Shown: positions 34,098 through 41,937 of the stretch, piece by piece
How positions within the stretch are numbered: position 1 is the first letter of the stretch
How the letters are laid out: each line of letters begins with the position of its first letter
Source of the DNA: Chlamydiota bacterium
Lineage (GTDB): Bacteria; Chlamydiota; Chlamydiia; Chlamydiales; Parachlamydiaceae
Length of the DNA stretch: 41,937 nt
Direction: 5' to 3'
NCBI GenBank assembly: GCA_013287465.1
Contig: JABDDS010000010.1
Location: forward strand, 1 to 41,937
Program-made: the position numbers and the translations under genes
The notes under the pieces: generated by a model
Database searches by the model: none
The model's input: only the letters and a program-made list of their open reading frames with translations
Told to the model about the DNA's origin: nothing

Positions 34098-35972
34098 CTA
34101 TATAGTGGTTATACTGGAAGCTACCGACTGTTTCGGGGATGAGCTAAAATTTGTGGGAATAGGATCAGAAGGATATGCAGCGACGAGGTCACGTGCTCGG
34201 TTGAGTGCTTTCAACATGTGTAAATGAGGGTGTTTTTCATCAAAGATAAAAAGATTTGGTTTGCCAATGAGTTCAACAAGACCTGAATCACTTAGCACAT
34301 CCCACACATGCTGAGAGATTCCACAAGCAATGAGATGACGTCCCGATTTTTTTAAGTACTCACAAAGTTGCTGCAAAGCAAGGCAAACTGTCGCATCGAA
34401 GTCTCGAGCATTCCTTAACTGAAGAATGATGACGCGAGTACTGGTGTCGTCTTCAGCGATTGTTTTCAAGGTAGTCTGAAAAATATCCGCTGCTCCAAAA
34501 AACAGTTCTCCTTCCACCTTAATCACCCGAATGGTTTTATGCCGATGCAACAAAGATAGATTGCGTTTAGAAAGTTCTCCGGAGTCATCGATGTCATATT
34601 CTACAAGTTCGGGAATGGCTGCTTTTTTTAAATAAAGAGTGATTGAAAATATTATTCCAATATAAAAAGCAACGTCTAAACTAAAAAAAATGCAAGATAA
34701 GAAAGTCATCCCTAAAACCAAAGCATCTGAATTTGTCGCTTTAATGCAGAGAAAAAATTGACGTGGTTGAACAATTCCCACCGCTGTCACAAGAAGTAAT
34801 CCAGAAAGAGCTGCCATGGGAATATGCATAATCAAAAAACTAAACATATAAAGAATGAAGGCAACGAACCCAATCGTTAACAAGGCAGATACGCGAGTCT
34901 TAGCACCTAAAGAATAATTAAAAATGCTCCGGGAAGAACTTCCTGATATTGGCATTGCACAAATGAATGAAGAACAAAGATTCCCCAATCCCAAACTAAA
35001 AATCTCTTGATTTGTTCCTAAATGCTGCCCGGAACTAGCCGCTATCGTTTTTGCCACAGATGTTGTCTCTAAAATGCTCAATAAGGCGATAGCAAAAGCA
35101 ATCGGCAACAAGTTGTTCATCACTCCTATATCGAAATAGGGAAAGGCAAAAGTTGGCCATAAATCGCTAAAATGCCCTCGATCCTCAACGAGAAGTACGT
35201 GATCCCAATAAGTTTGCGCAACTTCTTCTGTCTCTACTGGAATCAAGCGATCCTGATTGAGGGTATACACAATCAAGGAAGAGACACAAAGCATAATGAG
35301 AGCCGCAGGAAGCCGCTTATCAAATCGCTTTAATCCAATGAATAAAAGAATACTTCCCGCCCCTACAATAGCTGTGGGGATGTGGATCTCGCTGAGATGT
35401 GTCGAAAGATAGACTGCCTTCACATAAAGAGAATAATCACCTGGGGTGTTTGTAATTCCCAAAAAAGGAAACAACTGATTGATAATCACCGCAATGGCCG
35501 TTCCACTGACATACCCTACGATTACCGAATGGCTAACAAACTGCGTGAGACGCCCAAGTTTAGCTCCTGCGGCTAATATCTGCACGATCCCAATAACTAA
35601 TGTAAGCTGCGTGAGAATTTGAATTGCGGCTAAATCTCTCGCGATCCCTGTGAGATCGCGATAATAAGTAAACAAGATTTCGGCTGTACCGGCATGCAGT
35701 AAAATGGCAATTGCGTTGCTGGGACCGATAATAAGGTGGCGTGAAGACCCGAACATAGCGGCGATGAACGAAGAATAAATTGCAGCAAAAAGCCCGGTAG
35801 ATAAAGGCAATCCAGCCAAAAGGGCATATGCCATGGCTTGAGGCACTGTAAGAAGAGAAACAGAGAGCGCTGCCATCAAATCTCGCTGGCAACTCCTCCA
35901 GGAATAACCAATAAGTTGCTTTTGAAATGGTAGCAACGAAATCTCATCGGCATGTAACTGTGTCATAGGCAT
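34098..35972 (-). CDS. SulP-family anion transporter with STAS domain
   Basis: This 624-residue protein is an SLC26/SulP transporter, with 12-14 membrane segments over about 25-460 and the SulP signature LTVPQAMAYALLAGLPLSTGL (about 42-62). A C-terminal cytoplasmic STAS domain (about 490-590, VIRVIKVEGELFFGAADIF) follows. SulP proteins move sulfate, bicarbonate, dicarboxylates or other anions; the substrate cannot be read from sequence. The frame is open to a TTG at 36035, but ATG 35972 (MPMTQLHADE) has AAGG about 9 bp upstream and is chosen. A supply of sulfate for the sulfotransferases is possible but speculative. Confidence 0.9.
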   Translation of the reverse strand: MPMTQLHADEISLLPFQKQLIGYSWRSCQRDLMAALSVSLLTVPQAMAYALLAGLPLSTGLFAAIYSSFIAAMFGSSRHLIIGPSNAIAILLHAGTAEILFTYYRDLTGIARDLAAIQILTQLTLVIGIVQILAAGAKLGRLTQFVSHSVIVGYVSGTAIAVIINQLFPFLGITNTPGDYSLYVKAVYLSTHLSEIHIPTAIVGAGSILLFIGLKRFDKRLPAALIMLCVSSLIVYTLNQDRLIPVETEEVAQTYWDHVLLVEDRGHFSDLWPTFAFPYFDIGVMNNLLPIAFAIALLSILETTSVAKTIAASSGQHLGTNQEIFSLGLGNLCSSFICAMPISGSSSRSIFNYSLGAKTRVSALLTIGFVAFILYMFSFLIMHIPMAALSGLLLVTAVGIVQPRQFFLCIKATNSDALVLGMTFLSCIFFSLDVAFYIGIIFSITLYLKKAAIPELVEYDIDDSGELSKRNLSLLHRHKTIRVIKVEGELFFGAADIFQTTLKTIAEDDTSTRVIILQLRNARDFDATVCLALQQLCEYLKKSGRHLIACGISQHVWDVLSDSGLVELIGKPNLFIFDEKHPHLHMLKALNRARDLVAAYPSDPIPTNFSSSPKQSVASSITTI

Positions 35973-36054
35973 ATTTAAAAGCCTTAAAATAAAAAAATAA
36001 GGGAATATTAAAACCAGACTATACCACAGGCTCAACTATTTATACAACGTGGAT

Positions 36055-36375
36055 CACCTATGAGGGTGTGATTAAAAGTTGTACGCTGATGATCTTTCCT
36101 GCGCCCACTGCCGGGGCGCATTTATTTATCATGTTTTCCCCGCTTTCCGCTCGCTGCGCTCGCTTCAAACGGGGCTAATCACATTCCTCCCTGCCGGGAG
36201 GGGGTAAAGATCCGTGTTTTTATCCCCCTCCCGGCAGGGAGGAATGTGATTAGCCCCGTTTGAAGCGAGCGCAGCGAGCGGAAAGCGGGGTGATGGGCAA
36301 CATAATAGATGCGCCCCGGTAGCGGGCGCAGGAAAAATCGTCAGTGTACAACTTTTAATCACACCCCACCTATGA
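36055..36375. mobile_element. 303-bp MITE-like palindrome with 9-bp target duplication (element F)
   Basis: The inverted repeat 36064-36366 has ends GGGTGTGATTAAAAGTTGTAC and its reverse complement, then nested palindromic modules (GCGCCC/GGGGCGC, CTTTCCGCTCGCTGCGC, ATTCCTCCCTGCCGGGAGG) around a centre near 36215. CACCTATGA occurs directly before (36055-36063) and after (36367-36375) the repeat, a perfect 9-bp target duplication. The right copy contains the stop codon of the exonuclease gene. No transposase is encoded, so mobility would be in trans. The element fills the 397-bp gap between the exonuclease and SulP genes. Confidence 0.88.
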
Positions 36376-36951
36376 AAAGCCAAGAACTTTCTGATAACAA
36401 AGAATGAGGTGGTCAACTCCATTCATCGCTTTGTGGGGATCTTTTTCCGGAGGTAGAGAATATGTCTTTGCAATATTGTTTTTTGAAAATGACAGTACCT
36501 CGGGCGGTCTCTCCCCGTTTTTAAGTGCTTTATCTACTGTAATAGCCCAAAACATGGAGGCAAGATCGAGCCAGTGGTAGGGCCAATGCAGCTCTTCCTG
36601 AGTGTAAACATCGATCAGTTGGCTAAAGAAACTGCGATCAAACGAGGGGTTTTGGCAGATAAAAACTGCATTTTCCCGTTTAACATTAAGACGGCATAGA
36701 ATGTCAATAATGTCTCTGCCTACATTGGTAGCTGGCTGTCCCATCTCCAATTCTTCCCACGTAAATCCATTAACCTCAGTGCTATGGAGGTCCCTCTGTT
36801 TCCATGCAGTCTTAGGCAGTTTAATAATGCTGCTGTAAGAAGCTACCAACTCATTGGTAGAGAGGTCGACGACCTTAAAAGCGATCTCGAGCACCGCATG
36901 CTTTCTAGGATCCAATCCCGTTGTTTCTGTGTCTAAAAAAATACCATACAT
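36370..36951 (-). CDS. DEDDh-type 3'-5' exonuclease (DnaQ/RNase T-like)
   Basis: This 193-residue protein shows the DEDDh motifs in order: FLDTETTG (Asp7, Glu9), CQNPSFDRSFF (Asp) and DPHKAMNGVDHL (His, Asp). It would degrade DNA or RNA from the 3' end, as the proofreading subunit or as an oligonucleotide exonuclease. The frame can be extended to a TTG at 36987, but ATG 36951 begins directly at the first catalytic strand as usual. The Shine-Dalgarno sequence is weak. The stop codon lies within the target duplication of the adjacent palindromic element. Too short for a DnaQ with a polymerase-binding tail. Confidence 0.85.
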   Translation of the reverse strand: MYGIFLDTETTGLDPRKHAVLEIAFKVVDLSTNELVASYSSIIKLPKTAWKQRDLHSTEVNGFTWEELEMGQPATNVGRDIIDILCRLNVKRENAVFICQNPSFDRSFFSQLIDVYTQEELHWPYHWLDLASMFWAITVDKALKNGERPPEVLSFSKNNIAKTYSLPPEKDPHKAMNGVDHLILCYQKVLGFS

Positions 36952-36987
36952 AATCAGAATCGTAGCAATTCGAAAGGTGAAAAACAA

Positions 36988-37284
36988 TAAAAAAATAACA
37001 GGATGGGCAATATCGGGTACTCTTAAAAGTGTAGTTTGATCTCAAAAATAAACGAAACAGGATATGTAGGATTAGGGAGGATATGAAGGATCGTTATTGC
37101 TAGATTCAGTGAAGAACTTAAAATTTCACTTTTCTGTTCCACCTGTGCCCGAGTCCAGCATCAACGATCCTTCGTATCCTCCCTGATCCTACATATCCTG
37201 TTCTCGTTTTTCTTTAAGGACAACAATCCCTTCTCCCTATCCTGTCGGCGAAGCCGATCCTGCCCATCCTGTTATTTTTTATTA
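36988..37284. repeat. 297-bp inverted repeat related to A1 (element A2)
   Basis: The outer arms AATAAAAAAATAACAGGATG (from 36988) and its counterpart ending at 37284 pair. Inward they share ACAGGATATGTAGGAT-x-AGGGAGGAT and AGGATCGTT-x-TTGCT, the same modules as the 515-bp element at 16.3 kb. GGGTACTCTTAAAAGTGTAG at 37015 resembles the terminal sequence of that element, so this looks composite. It ends exactly at the stop codon of the beta-helix gene and fills the gap to the exonuclease. Confidence 0.85.
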
Positions 37285-39510
37285 ATGAGGGAGACGACCC
37301 CACCGTTCCCATGGAATCGTGTGTGGTCTATCTCTTACTCCTGCATTTTGCAAAATCTTTGCCGGGATATCCGCCATCGATGAAATCGAATGGTTATTTG
37401 TATAACTTAAATTAGTAGGATAAGAAACTCCGTTAGTGTGGTAAGTAATACCATCACTTGTATAGGGACAAATATCAAAAAATCCATACTCGGAATAGGG
37501 AGCAAAACCGAGGAAAGCTTGATAAAAAGCATTATACACTACCTCTTGTTCCGGTATAGGAGCTTCTAACCAATAATTATCGGTATATTGGATATCGCCA
37601 AAAGTGACGCACCCACCGCTGTCACTTCCATATGGAACCCCATTGCCATCACTAGGAATTGATGGGTAAGGAAGAGGGTCATTGGGTGGTGGTGGTGGTC
37701 CAAGGTAAGTCACTCCAATGGGATTATCATAAGAAGCATTTTGCTCTAATCGAATGTAACGGCTTCCTCCATCGGTATAAAAAGTATTTCCACCGCCATC
37801 CGGACGTTTTCCCGAGGCGACATTCCCTTTAATCAACAAACCGGTAGATAATGAAGGGCCTTGTTGTCCCGTGGTATAAATAGCGCCGCCATCCCATAGA
37901 ACATTCAGAAAATCGCAAATTCTGTTATTGAGAATAGCGCACCCATAATTTGGTGTCAGCGTGGTCTTTATGCCCCATTCTCCAGTATAGGCTCCGGGAA
38001 GACCTGGGAAACTGCCTTTATCTAGCAACCCCCACCCCCAACCCATGGCGATCCCCGACCAAGGAACATCGACAATAGTGTTGTGGCTGACTGTTGTTTT
38101 GCGGGTAAAACCGACAAAGACAGCTGCAGCGTCCATATACTGCCTAGCAACACTACAGATAAAATTGTTGGTGATGAGATTATCCTGCGTGATTTGCTGT
38201 GGATAATTGGGGTGATAATCGACTTCAGATACGCCCCCAAGAATAATCGCAGAGGAAGAAATATCGGTAAATAAATTGCTCTCAATTGTGTTACACTGGC
38301 TTCCAGTGCCAAAATAAAGACCTACTGCACCGAGATGCTCAAAAATATTCCCATAGAATGTGATACAATGGGCATAGGTAAATGATAGGTTGCCAGGAGT
38401 AGGCACGACACATGGATCGTGACCGATGAGGTTAGGTTGATGGCCTGGACCAACCAAAAGAAAACCACTTTGATCTGCAACATATCCATTTGGACTGCTT
38501 GGGCCAAGCCAAGTGGCACCAGTGAATGTGAGTCCTTCGAAGCGAATATTTTGAATCGGCTGCCAAGGCACGCCATTACCCACCACGAGAGCTTCAAGGA
38601 TCGGTAATTCTACATCGGCTGTGCTTAGATCTTCGTCTGAAAGGGGCATATAGTATATGTACCCTGTCTTGTTATCCAAATACCACTGTCCCGGTTCAGT
38701 GAGGAACTCGTAGGCATTTTCAAATCGTGTCACTTGCCAAAAGCTCCATATCCCTGGGGCATCGGTCAATCTTGAGTAATAGACATTTGAATTGTTCCAA
38801 GCCGGTTCCTGCATGGTGAGTAGTCCTGTAGGAGCTACCAAGGGATCATAAGGGATCACTGAGCAGAGAGGCACACTCATCATTTTCCATTGGGTTAAGA
38901 TTACAGCTTCAATGTTTTCTGGATTCGTCCATGTCGAAGGATCTCTCCATGCTATCGGATTTAAGTCGGTAGGAATAAATTCAATCCCCCCTCCTGTTGG
39001 CGAAGGAAGAAATCCTACAGGGTATGGTGTCGTCTGTGCCCGTTCGGCACGTCGACCATTGACGTAAAGTTGACGTGAGGAATGATAGCCCGCATAAGCC
39101 CGGTAGATGCCACGTTCTTCGTCGTATACTGTCCAATCAGTCACTTGGATGGCTCCGGAAATCACCGGATGGGCCCCAGGAGCCGCACAGTAAACCACAT
39201 CATGACACTCTCTTCCAGAGTCCATCTGGGTAAGCTCGATAGGACGTTGGAGGCGATAAAGTCCATCTTCTAGATAAATATAAACATCTTGATTTCTAAA
39301 TGCCAATGACGGAAGGGCCCACACAGCGCGACGGGCTCTATCTATGGTGAAAAATGGCGCTTGCCTTGTACCTGGATTTGCATCGTTGCCACTGGGTGAA
39401 ACCCAAAAGGAACTGGGGACGCAACAACTACTTTCAGCGTAGGACAGTGCCTGATGGAAAAAAAAGACATAAGCGACGCATAAAAGAAATCGACTAATTA
39501 AAGACTTCAT
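37282..39510 (-). CDS. Secreted right-handed beta-helix protein, GH141-like
   Basis: This 742-residue protein has a signal peptide (about 1-25, FLLCVAYVFFFHQALSYA). It then shows a sequence typical of the GH141-type parallel beta-helix proteins: FWVSPSGNDANPGTRQAPFF (about 35-54), IDRARRAVW, QLYVNGRRAERAQ, NIRFEGLTFTG and later helix rungs such as NLITNNFICS and TTVSHNTIVDVPWSGIAMG. Characterised GH141 members cut fucose- or xylose-containing glycans; the substrate here is unknown and a pure binding role is possible. AGGTG precedes the ATG, which is 3 bp after the PHP gene stop, so it is the last gene of the nusB-murB operon. Anomalous cargo for such an operon. Confidence 0.72.
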   Translation of the reverse strand: MKSLISRFLLCVAYVFFFHQALSYAESSCCVPSSFWVSPSGNDANPGTRQAPFFTIDRARRAVWALPSLAFRNQDVYIYLEDGLYRLQRPIELTQMDSGRECHDVVYCAAPGAHPVISGAIQVTDWTVYDEERGIYRAYAGYHSSRQLYVNGRRAERAQTTPYPVGFLPSPTGGGIEFIPTDLNPIAWRDPSTWTNPENIEAVILTQWKMMSVPLCSVIPYDPLVAPTGLLTMQEPAWNNSNVYYSRLTDAPGIWSFWQVTRFENAYEFLTEPGQWYLDNKTGYIYYMPLSDEDLSTADVELPILEALVVGNGVPWQPIQNIRFEGLTFTGATWLGPSSPNGYVADQSGFLLVGPGHQPNLIGHDPCVVPTPGNLSFTYAHCITFYGNIFEHLGAVGLYFGTGSQCNTIESNLFTDISSSAIILGGVSEVDYHPNYPQQITQDNLITNNFICSVARQYMDAAAVFVGFTRKTTVSHNTIVDVPWSGIAMGWGWGLLDKGSFPGLPGAYTGEWGIKTTLTPNYGCAILNNRICDFLNVLWDGGAIYTTGQQGPSLSTGLLIKGNVASGKRPDGGGNTFYTDGGSRYIRLEQNASYDNPIGVTYLGPPPPPNDPLPYPSIPSDGNGVPYGSDSGGCVTFGDIQYTDNYWLEAPIPEQEVVYNAFYQAFLGFAPYSEYGFFDICPYTSDGITYHTNGVSYPTNLSYTNNHSISSMADIPAKILQNAGVRDRPHTIPWERWGRLPH

Positions 39511-39513
39511 TTT

Positions 39514-40344
39514 TCACCTCATTAGTTTTTTGAATTTCTCTTGATCAACCCATGAAGAACCAAGAGGCTGATCTGGTTTTACAGTGCCATGAAAATCGGA
39601 ACCTCCGGTGACTAACCACCCTTTTTTATCAGCTATTTTTAACCATCGCTGATGATCTTTCGGTTGAAAGCGCCCGTAGTAACATTCAATTCCATCAAAA
39701 TTCATATTCAGCAACGCATCGATAAGACGCGTATTTCGAATTAGATGAGGATGTGCAATCACCGCTATTCCATTGATGCGGTGAATAAGATCGATAGTCT
39801 CCTCTACACCAAAAGAAGAACCTTGGACATAGTAGGGCTGCCCCTCAGCAATGAATTTGCGAAAAGCTTCTTGGACAGATGATGCGTATCCTTTTTTAAC
39901 CATCGCTTGAGCGATGTGCGGACGGCCAATCACGCGCTGTGCCGTTGATTCCCCCTTAGGCAATGTGTCGAGAACATCCTCTTCAGTTACCGGCATTCCA
40001 CCCGCTGTCAACAAATCTAAGATAGCCTGATTACGCACCTGACGCCGCTTGACATGCATCGCACAAAAGGCTGCGAGATCTTTGCTTTTTGGATCAAATC
40101 CGTAGCCGAGGATATGAACACTCGCTCCATTTAACACCGTGGAGAATTCGATTCCTGAAAGGAGTTCGATTCCCAATTCAGCACACAGAGGAATCGCTCT
40201 TGGGTAAGCATCAACAGTATCATGATCGGTAATCGAAATAGCCGAAAGGCCAATCTGTTTTGCAAGCCTGACAAGGTCTTCTGGGGAATAAGACCCATCA
40301 GAACAGGTCGTATGGCAATGGAGGTCAGCTCGAAATTCATTCAT
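39514..40344 (-). CDS. PHP-domain phosphoesterase (RNase AM/YciV-like)
   Basis: This 276-residue metal-dependent phosphoesterase has the PHP motifs in order: ADLHCHTTCSDGSYSP (about 6-21), ISITDHDTVDAY, GIEFSTVLNGASVHILGYG, VIAHPHLIRN and TGGSDFHG. Relatives such as E. coli YciV (RNase AM) trim the 5' ends of rRNA precursors or hydrolyse 3',5'-bisphosphates. It overlaps the end of murB by 8 bp and is followed after 3 bp by the beta-helix gene, so all three are transcribed together. Confidence 0.9.
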   Translation of the reverse strand: MNEFRADLHCHTTCSDGSYSPEDLVRLAKQIGLSAISITDHDTVDAYPRAIPLCAELGIELLSGIEFSTVLNGASVHILGYGFDPKSKDLAAFCAMHVKRRQVRNQAILDLLTAGGMPVTEEDVLDTLPKGESTAQRVIGRPHIAQAMVKKGYASSVQEAFRKFIAEGQPYYVQGSSFGVEETIDLIHRINGIAVIAHPHLIRNTRLIDALLNMNFDGIECYYGRFQPKDHQRWLKIADKKGWLVTGGSDFHGTVKPDQPLGSSWVDQEKFKKLMR

Positions 40345-41212
40345 GTGTGTTTATCTCGTAATTAATTTGACGCACTTCGATGTGGAGTTCCACTTGACTC
40401 ATTTCCTTAACGCGTTTTTTAACAAGCTCGATCAGCTCTAGCATATCCCTACATGTCGCTTGGTTTACGTTGATAAGGAAATTAGCGTGAAGGTTGGAGA
40501 CGGCAGCATCGCCCACGCTAACTCCTTTGAGGTTGCATTTGTCTATCAGGGCTCCGGCGCTACCACATGAAGGATTAAGAAAAATGCATCCTGCCGATTT
40601 CGATCCGTATGGCTGGGTTTTACTGCGTGTTTTGACAATTTCAATCTGCTTTTGGCGCGCCTCGGGAGAAGGTTTTAGTTTGAAAGTCACCCCTACAATG
40701 GCTCCTGGGATTTTTTGTAGTGATGAAAAACGATAAGAAAAAGTCACTTCATCGCGCTTTAACGTCTTCAATTCCCCATCCATAGAAATAAAATCGATAG
40801 ACTCGACACTTTGAAATGTCTCCGATCCATTCGCCCCTGCATTCATGAAAACGGCCCCTCCAACACTAGCGGGAATCCCTGAAGCAAATTCCAATCCACT
40901 CCACCCCTGGCGGGCGGTTTGGACTCCCAAAAGGGCAAAGCTGTACCCTGCGCCTACATGAAAAACACCAGGGGAACACTCTTCGCAGAAATCAATTTTA
41001 TTGACTAAAACAACGCCGTTGACTCCCCTGTCATCAAATAAACAGTTGGAACCTTTTCCGAGGACCATAAATGGCAGGTGATGACGATAACAAATTTTTA
41101 TTGCCTCTTGCATTTCTTTTACGGTGCGCACCTCGCACAAATAACGCGCGGGACCGCCAATGCCTAGAGTGCAGAAATCCCGGAGCGAAATATTTTCGCG
41201 AAATGGCAACAT
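40337..41212 (-). CDS. murB: UDP-N-acetylenolpyruvoylglucosamine reductase
   Basis: This 291-residue FAD enzyme makes UDP-MurNAc for peptidoglycan synthesis. The FAD-binding region shows VLGKGSNCLFDDRG and GIPASVGGAVFMNAGANG. The proton-donor position in AGCIFLNPSCGSAG (about 209) is cysteine rather than the serine of E. coli MurB; serine-to-cysteine variants are known in other MurB proteins. The protein corresponds to the short type II enzymes. ATG 41212 (MLPFRENISLRDFC) is preferred to longer in-frame starts because AGGAAA precedes it and the others lie inside nusB. It starts 4 bp after the nusB stop. Its presence fits the remnant peptidoglycan pathway of chlamydiae. Confidence 0.95.
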   Translation of the reverse strand: MLPFRENISLRDFCTLGIGGPARYLCEVRTVKEMQEAIKICYRHHLPFMVLGKGSNCLFDDRGVNGVVLVNKIDFCEECSPGVFHVGAGYSFALLGVQTARQGWSGLEFASGIPASVGGAVFMNAGANGSETFQSVESIDFISMDGELKTLKRDEVTFSYRFSSLQKIPGAIVGVTFKLKPSPEARQKQIEIVKTRSKTQPYGSKSAGCIFLNPSCGSAGALIDKCNLKGVSVGDAAVSNLHANFLINVNQATCRDMLELIELVKKRVKEMSQVELHIEVRQINYEINTHE

Positions 41213-41216
41213 AAAG

Positions 41217-41741
41217 TTATTTTTCCTGTTCACGATCCTTTGAAAGACTATTTTTTGCCGCCTCTTCCGAGACCTCTTCCACCTGCACAAGTGCCTCTAT
41301 CGATTTAGAGAGCAGCGCTTCGTCTGGTTTTTCTCCCACCATCGATTTATGGATAGCATCCAAGATTGCATTGACAAACAAGGCTGATTCTTTGGTACTA
41401 AACTTACGCGCCAACCTCAGAGCCTCTGCGATTGCCACCGCATTTGGGACGAGGGGATCATTTAGGAGCTCATAAACCCCGAGACGTAAGATATTGCGTT
41501 CGACAGTTTGAATCCGTTCGAACGCATATGAATGCGATGTCTTCGCGATCAGTGCATCGATTTTATCGAGCTCAGCAAGAACGAGATGAACTCGAGCTTG
41601 CGCTTCCTTCACGTTTTTTTTTGATAATTCAAGCTCCTGCGCAATTAAATTGAGCATATCATCATCAGTACCACGTCCAAGATCATGAGCATAGAGAAGT
41701 TGAAACACAACCTCCCTGAATTTTTGAGGAGCTACTGCCAT
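41217..41741 (-). CDS. nusB: Transcription antitermination factor NusB
   Basis: This 174-residue all-helical RNA-binding protein has the family pattern FREVVFQLLYAHDLG (about 8-22), then NILRLGVYELLNDPLVPNAVAIAEALRLARKFS and ALFVNAILDAIHK. With NusE it binds boxA of rRNA leaders and suppresses termination. The C-terminal extension beyond about 135 residues is acidic and not part of the core fold. AAAAGGA precedes the ATG. It begins 2 bp after the stop of the partial gene at the right edge, so the promoter is beyond the window. Confidence 0.93.
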   Translation of the reverse strand: MAVAPQKFREVVFQLLYAHDLGRGTDDDMLNLIAQELELSKKNVKEAQARVHLVLAELDKIDALIAKTSHSYAFERIQTVERNILRLGVYELLNDPLVPNAVAIAEALRLARKFSTKESALFVNAILDAIHKSMVGEKPDEALLSKSIEALVQVEEVSEEAAKNSLSKDREQEK

Positions 41742-41743
41742 CG

Positions 41744-41937
41744 TTATGTCCTTTTAACTTTTTCTTGTATGATATAAGGGGTGTAACTATCAGAAAACAA
41801 ACTAAGAAATCTCAGCCACAATTTTTCTATAGGTCCGCAAACATGGATCCCGTTTTTTGTTTTTGCACTAAGAAAAGGGGAGTCAAGAATTCTTTGATCA
41901 ATAATCAAACGATCATTTTTTAAATAGCATGCAGAAT
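41744..41937 (-). CDS. C-terminal part of an upstream gene (partial)
   Basis: A minus-strand frame open from the right edge encodes 63 residues (containing RLIIDQRILDSPF, NGIHVCGPIEKLWLRFLSLF and ending EKVKRT) with TAA at 41746-41744, 2 bp before the nusB ATG. The composition and unbroken frame suggest a real protein end, first in line of the nusB-murB operon. No family recognised. Confidence 0.55.
   Translation of the reverse strand, partial: SACYLKNDRLIIDQRILDSPFLSAKTKNGIHVCGPIEKLWLRFLSLFSDSYTPYIIQEKVKRT

Noticed and set aside
35973-36035. TTG-started extension of the SulP gene
   Set aside because: ATG 35972 has an AAGG ribosome site and matches family starts.
36952-36987. TTG-started extension of the exonuclease
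   Set aside because: The catalytic strand begins at the ATG; the extension adds no domain.
41742-41820. Promoter-like boxes upstream of nusB (TTGTTT with TTATAT, minus strand)
   Set aside because: They lie inside the open partial frame that ends 2 bp before nusB, so they are probably coding sequence.

Overview
The window comes from a member of the Chlamydiota, most likely an amoeba-associated 'environmental' chlamydia (Parachlamydiales) rather than the animal genus Chlamydia. The basis is gene order: rpmG-lolE-lolD, then rpsA-nusA-infB-rbfA-truB, and nusB next to murB, all arrangements I know from chlamydial genomes. The repeat load, accessory glycan genes and low-to-moderate GC point to a larger environmental genome. 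Genus and species cannot be fixed from sequence reading alone.

Region 1 (1-9.7 kb, + strand, visibly AT-rich) is a tightly packed operon that enters from beyond the left edge. It encodes an AlgD-like nucleotide-sugar dehydrogenase, a GT4-like glycosyltransferase, a six-repeat beta-propeller, two sulfotransferases of different families, an exostosin-like glycosyltransferase, two paralogous glycosyltransferases and a nitrilase-family hydrolase. All nine proteins carry an N-terminal hydrophobic export-type segment, although several of their families are normally cytosolic and use GDP-sugars, UDP-sugars or PAPS. I regard this as the most interesting system in the window: a putative exported glycan-building and sulfation pathway, perhaps acting in the inclusion or host. 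The operon runs on into a small membrane protein, lysS and a large NAD-type glutamate dehydrogenase (9.5-14.3 kb).

Region 2 (14.7-16.2 kb, - strand) is a membrane protein with a J-like C-terminus, possibly an inclusion-membrane or effector-type protein. Region 3 (16.9-27.2 kb, + strand) is core: rpmG, lolE, lolD, rpsA, nusA, infB, rbfA and truB (ribosome, lipoprotein release, transcription and translation factors). Region 4 (27.4-31.2 kb, - strand) holds an orphan membrane protein, uvrC and rlmN. Region 5 (31.7-32.6 kb, +) holds a decayed RimL-type acetyltransferase and an intact GNAT. Region 6 (32.7-41.9 kb, -) holds a double-BON protein with an N/Q/Y-rich segment, a CsbD protein, a SulP transporter, a DEDDh exonuclease, and an operon (unknown gene)-nusB-murB-PHP phosphoesterase-secreted beta-helix protein (GH141-like).

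The intergenic spaces hold seven large imperfect palindromes (about 70-515 bp), near 14.5, 16.5, 27.2, 31.4, 31.7, 36.2 and 37.1 kb. An eighth, at 5.4 kb, lies in frame inside a glycosyltransferase ORF. Two are flanked by perfect short direct repeats at their exact ends (8 bp TTAAATAA and 9 bp CACCTATGA), which marks them as transposed MITE-like elements. No transposase, CRISPR array, tRNA or rRNA was recognised.
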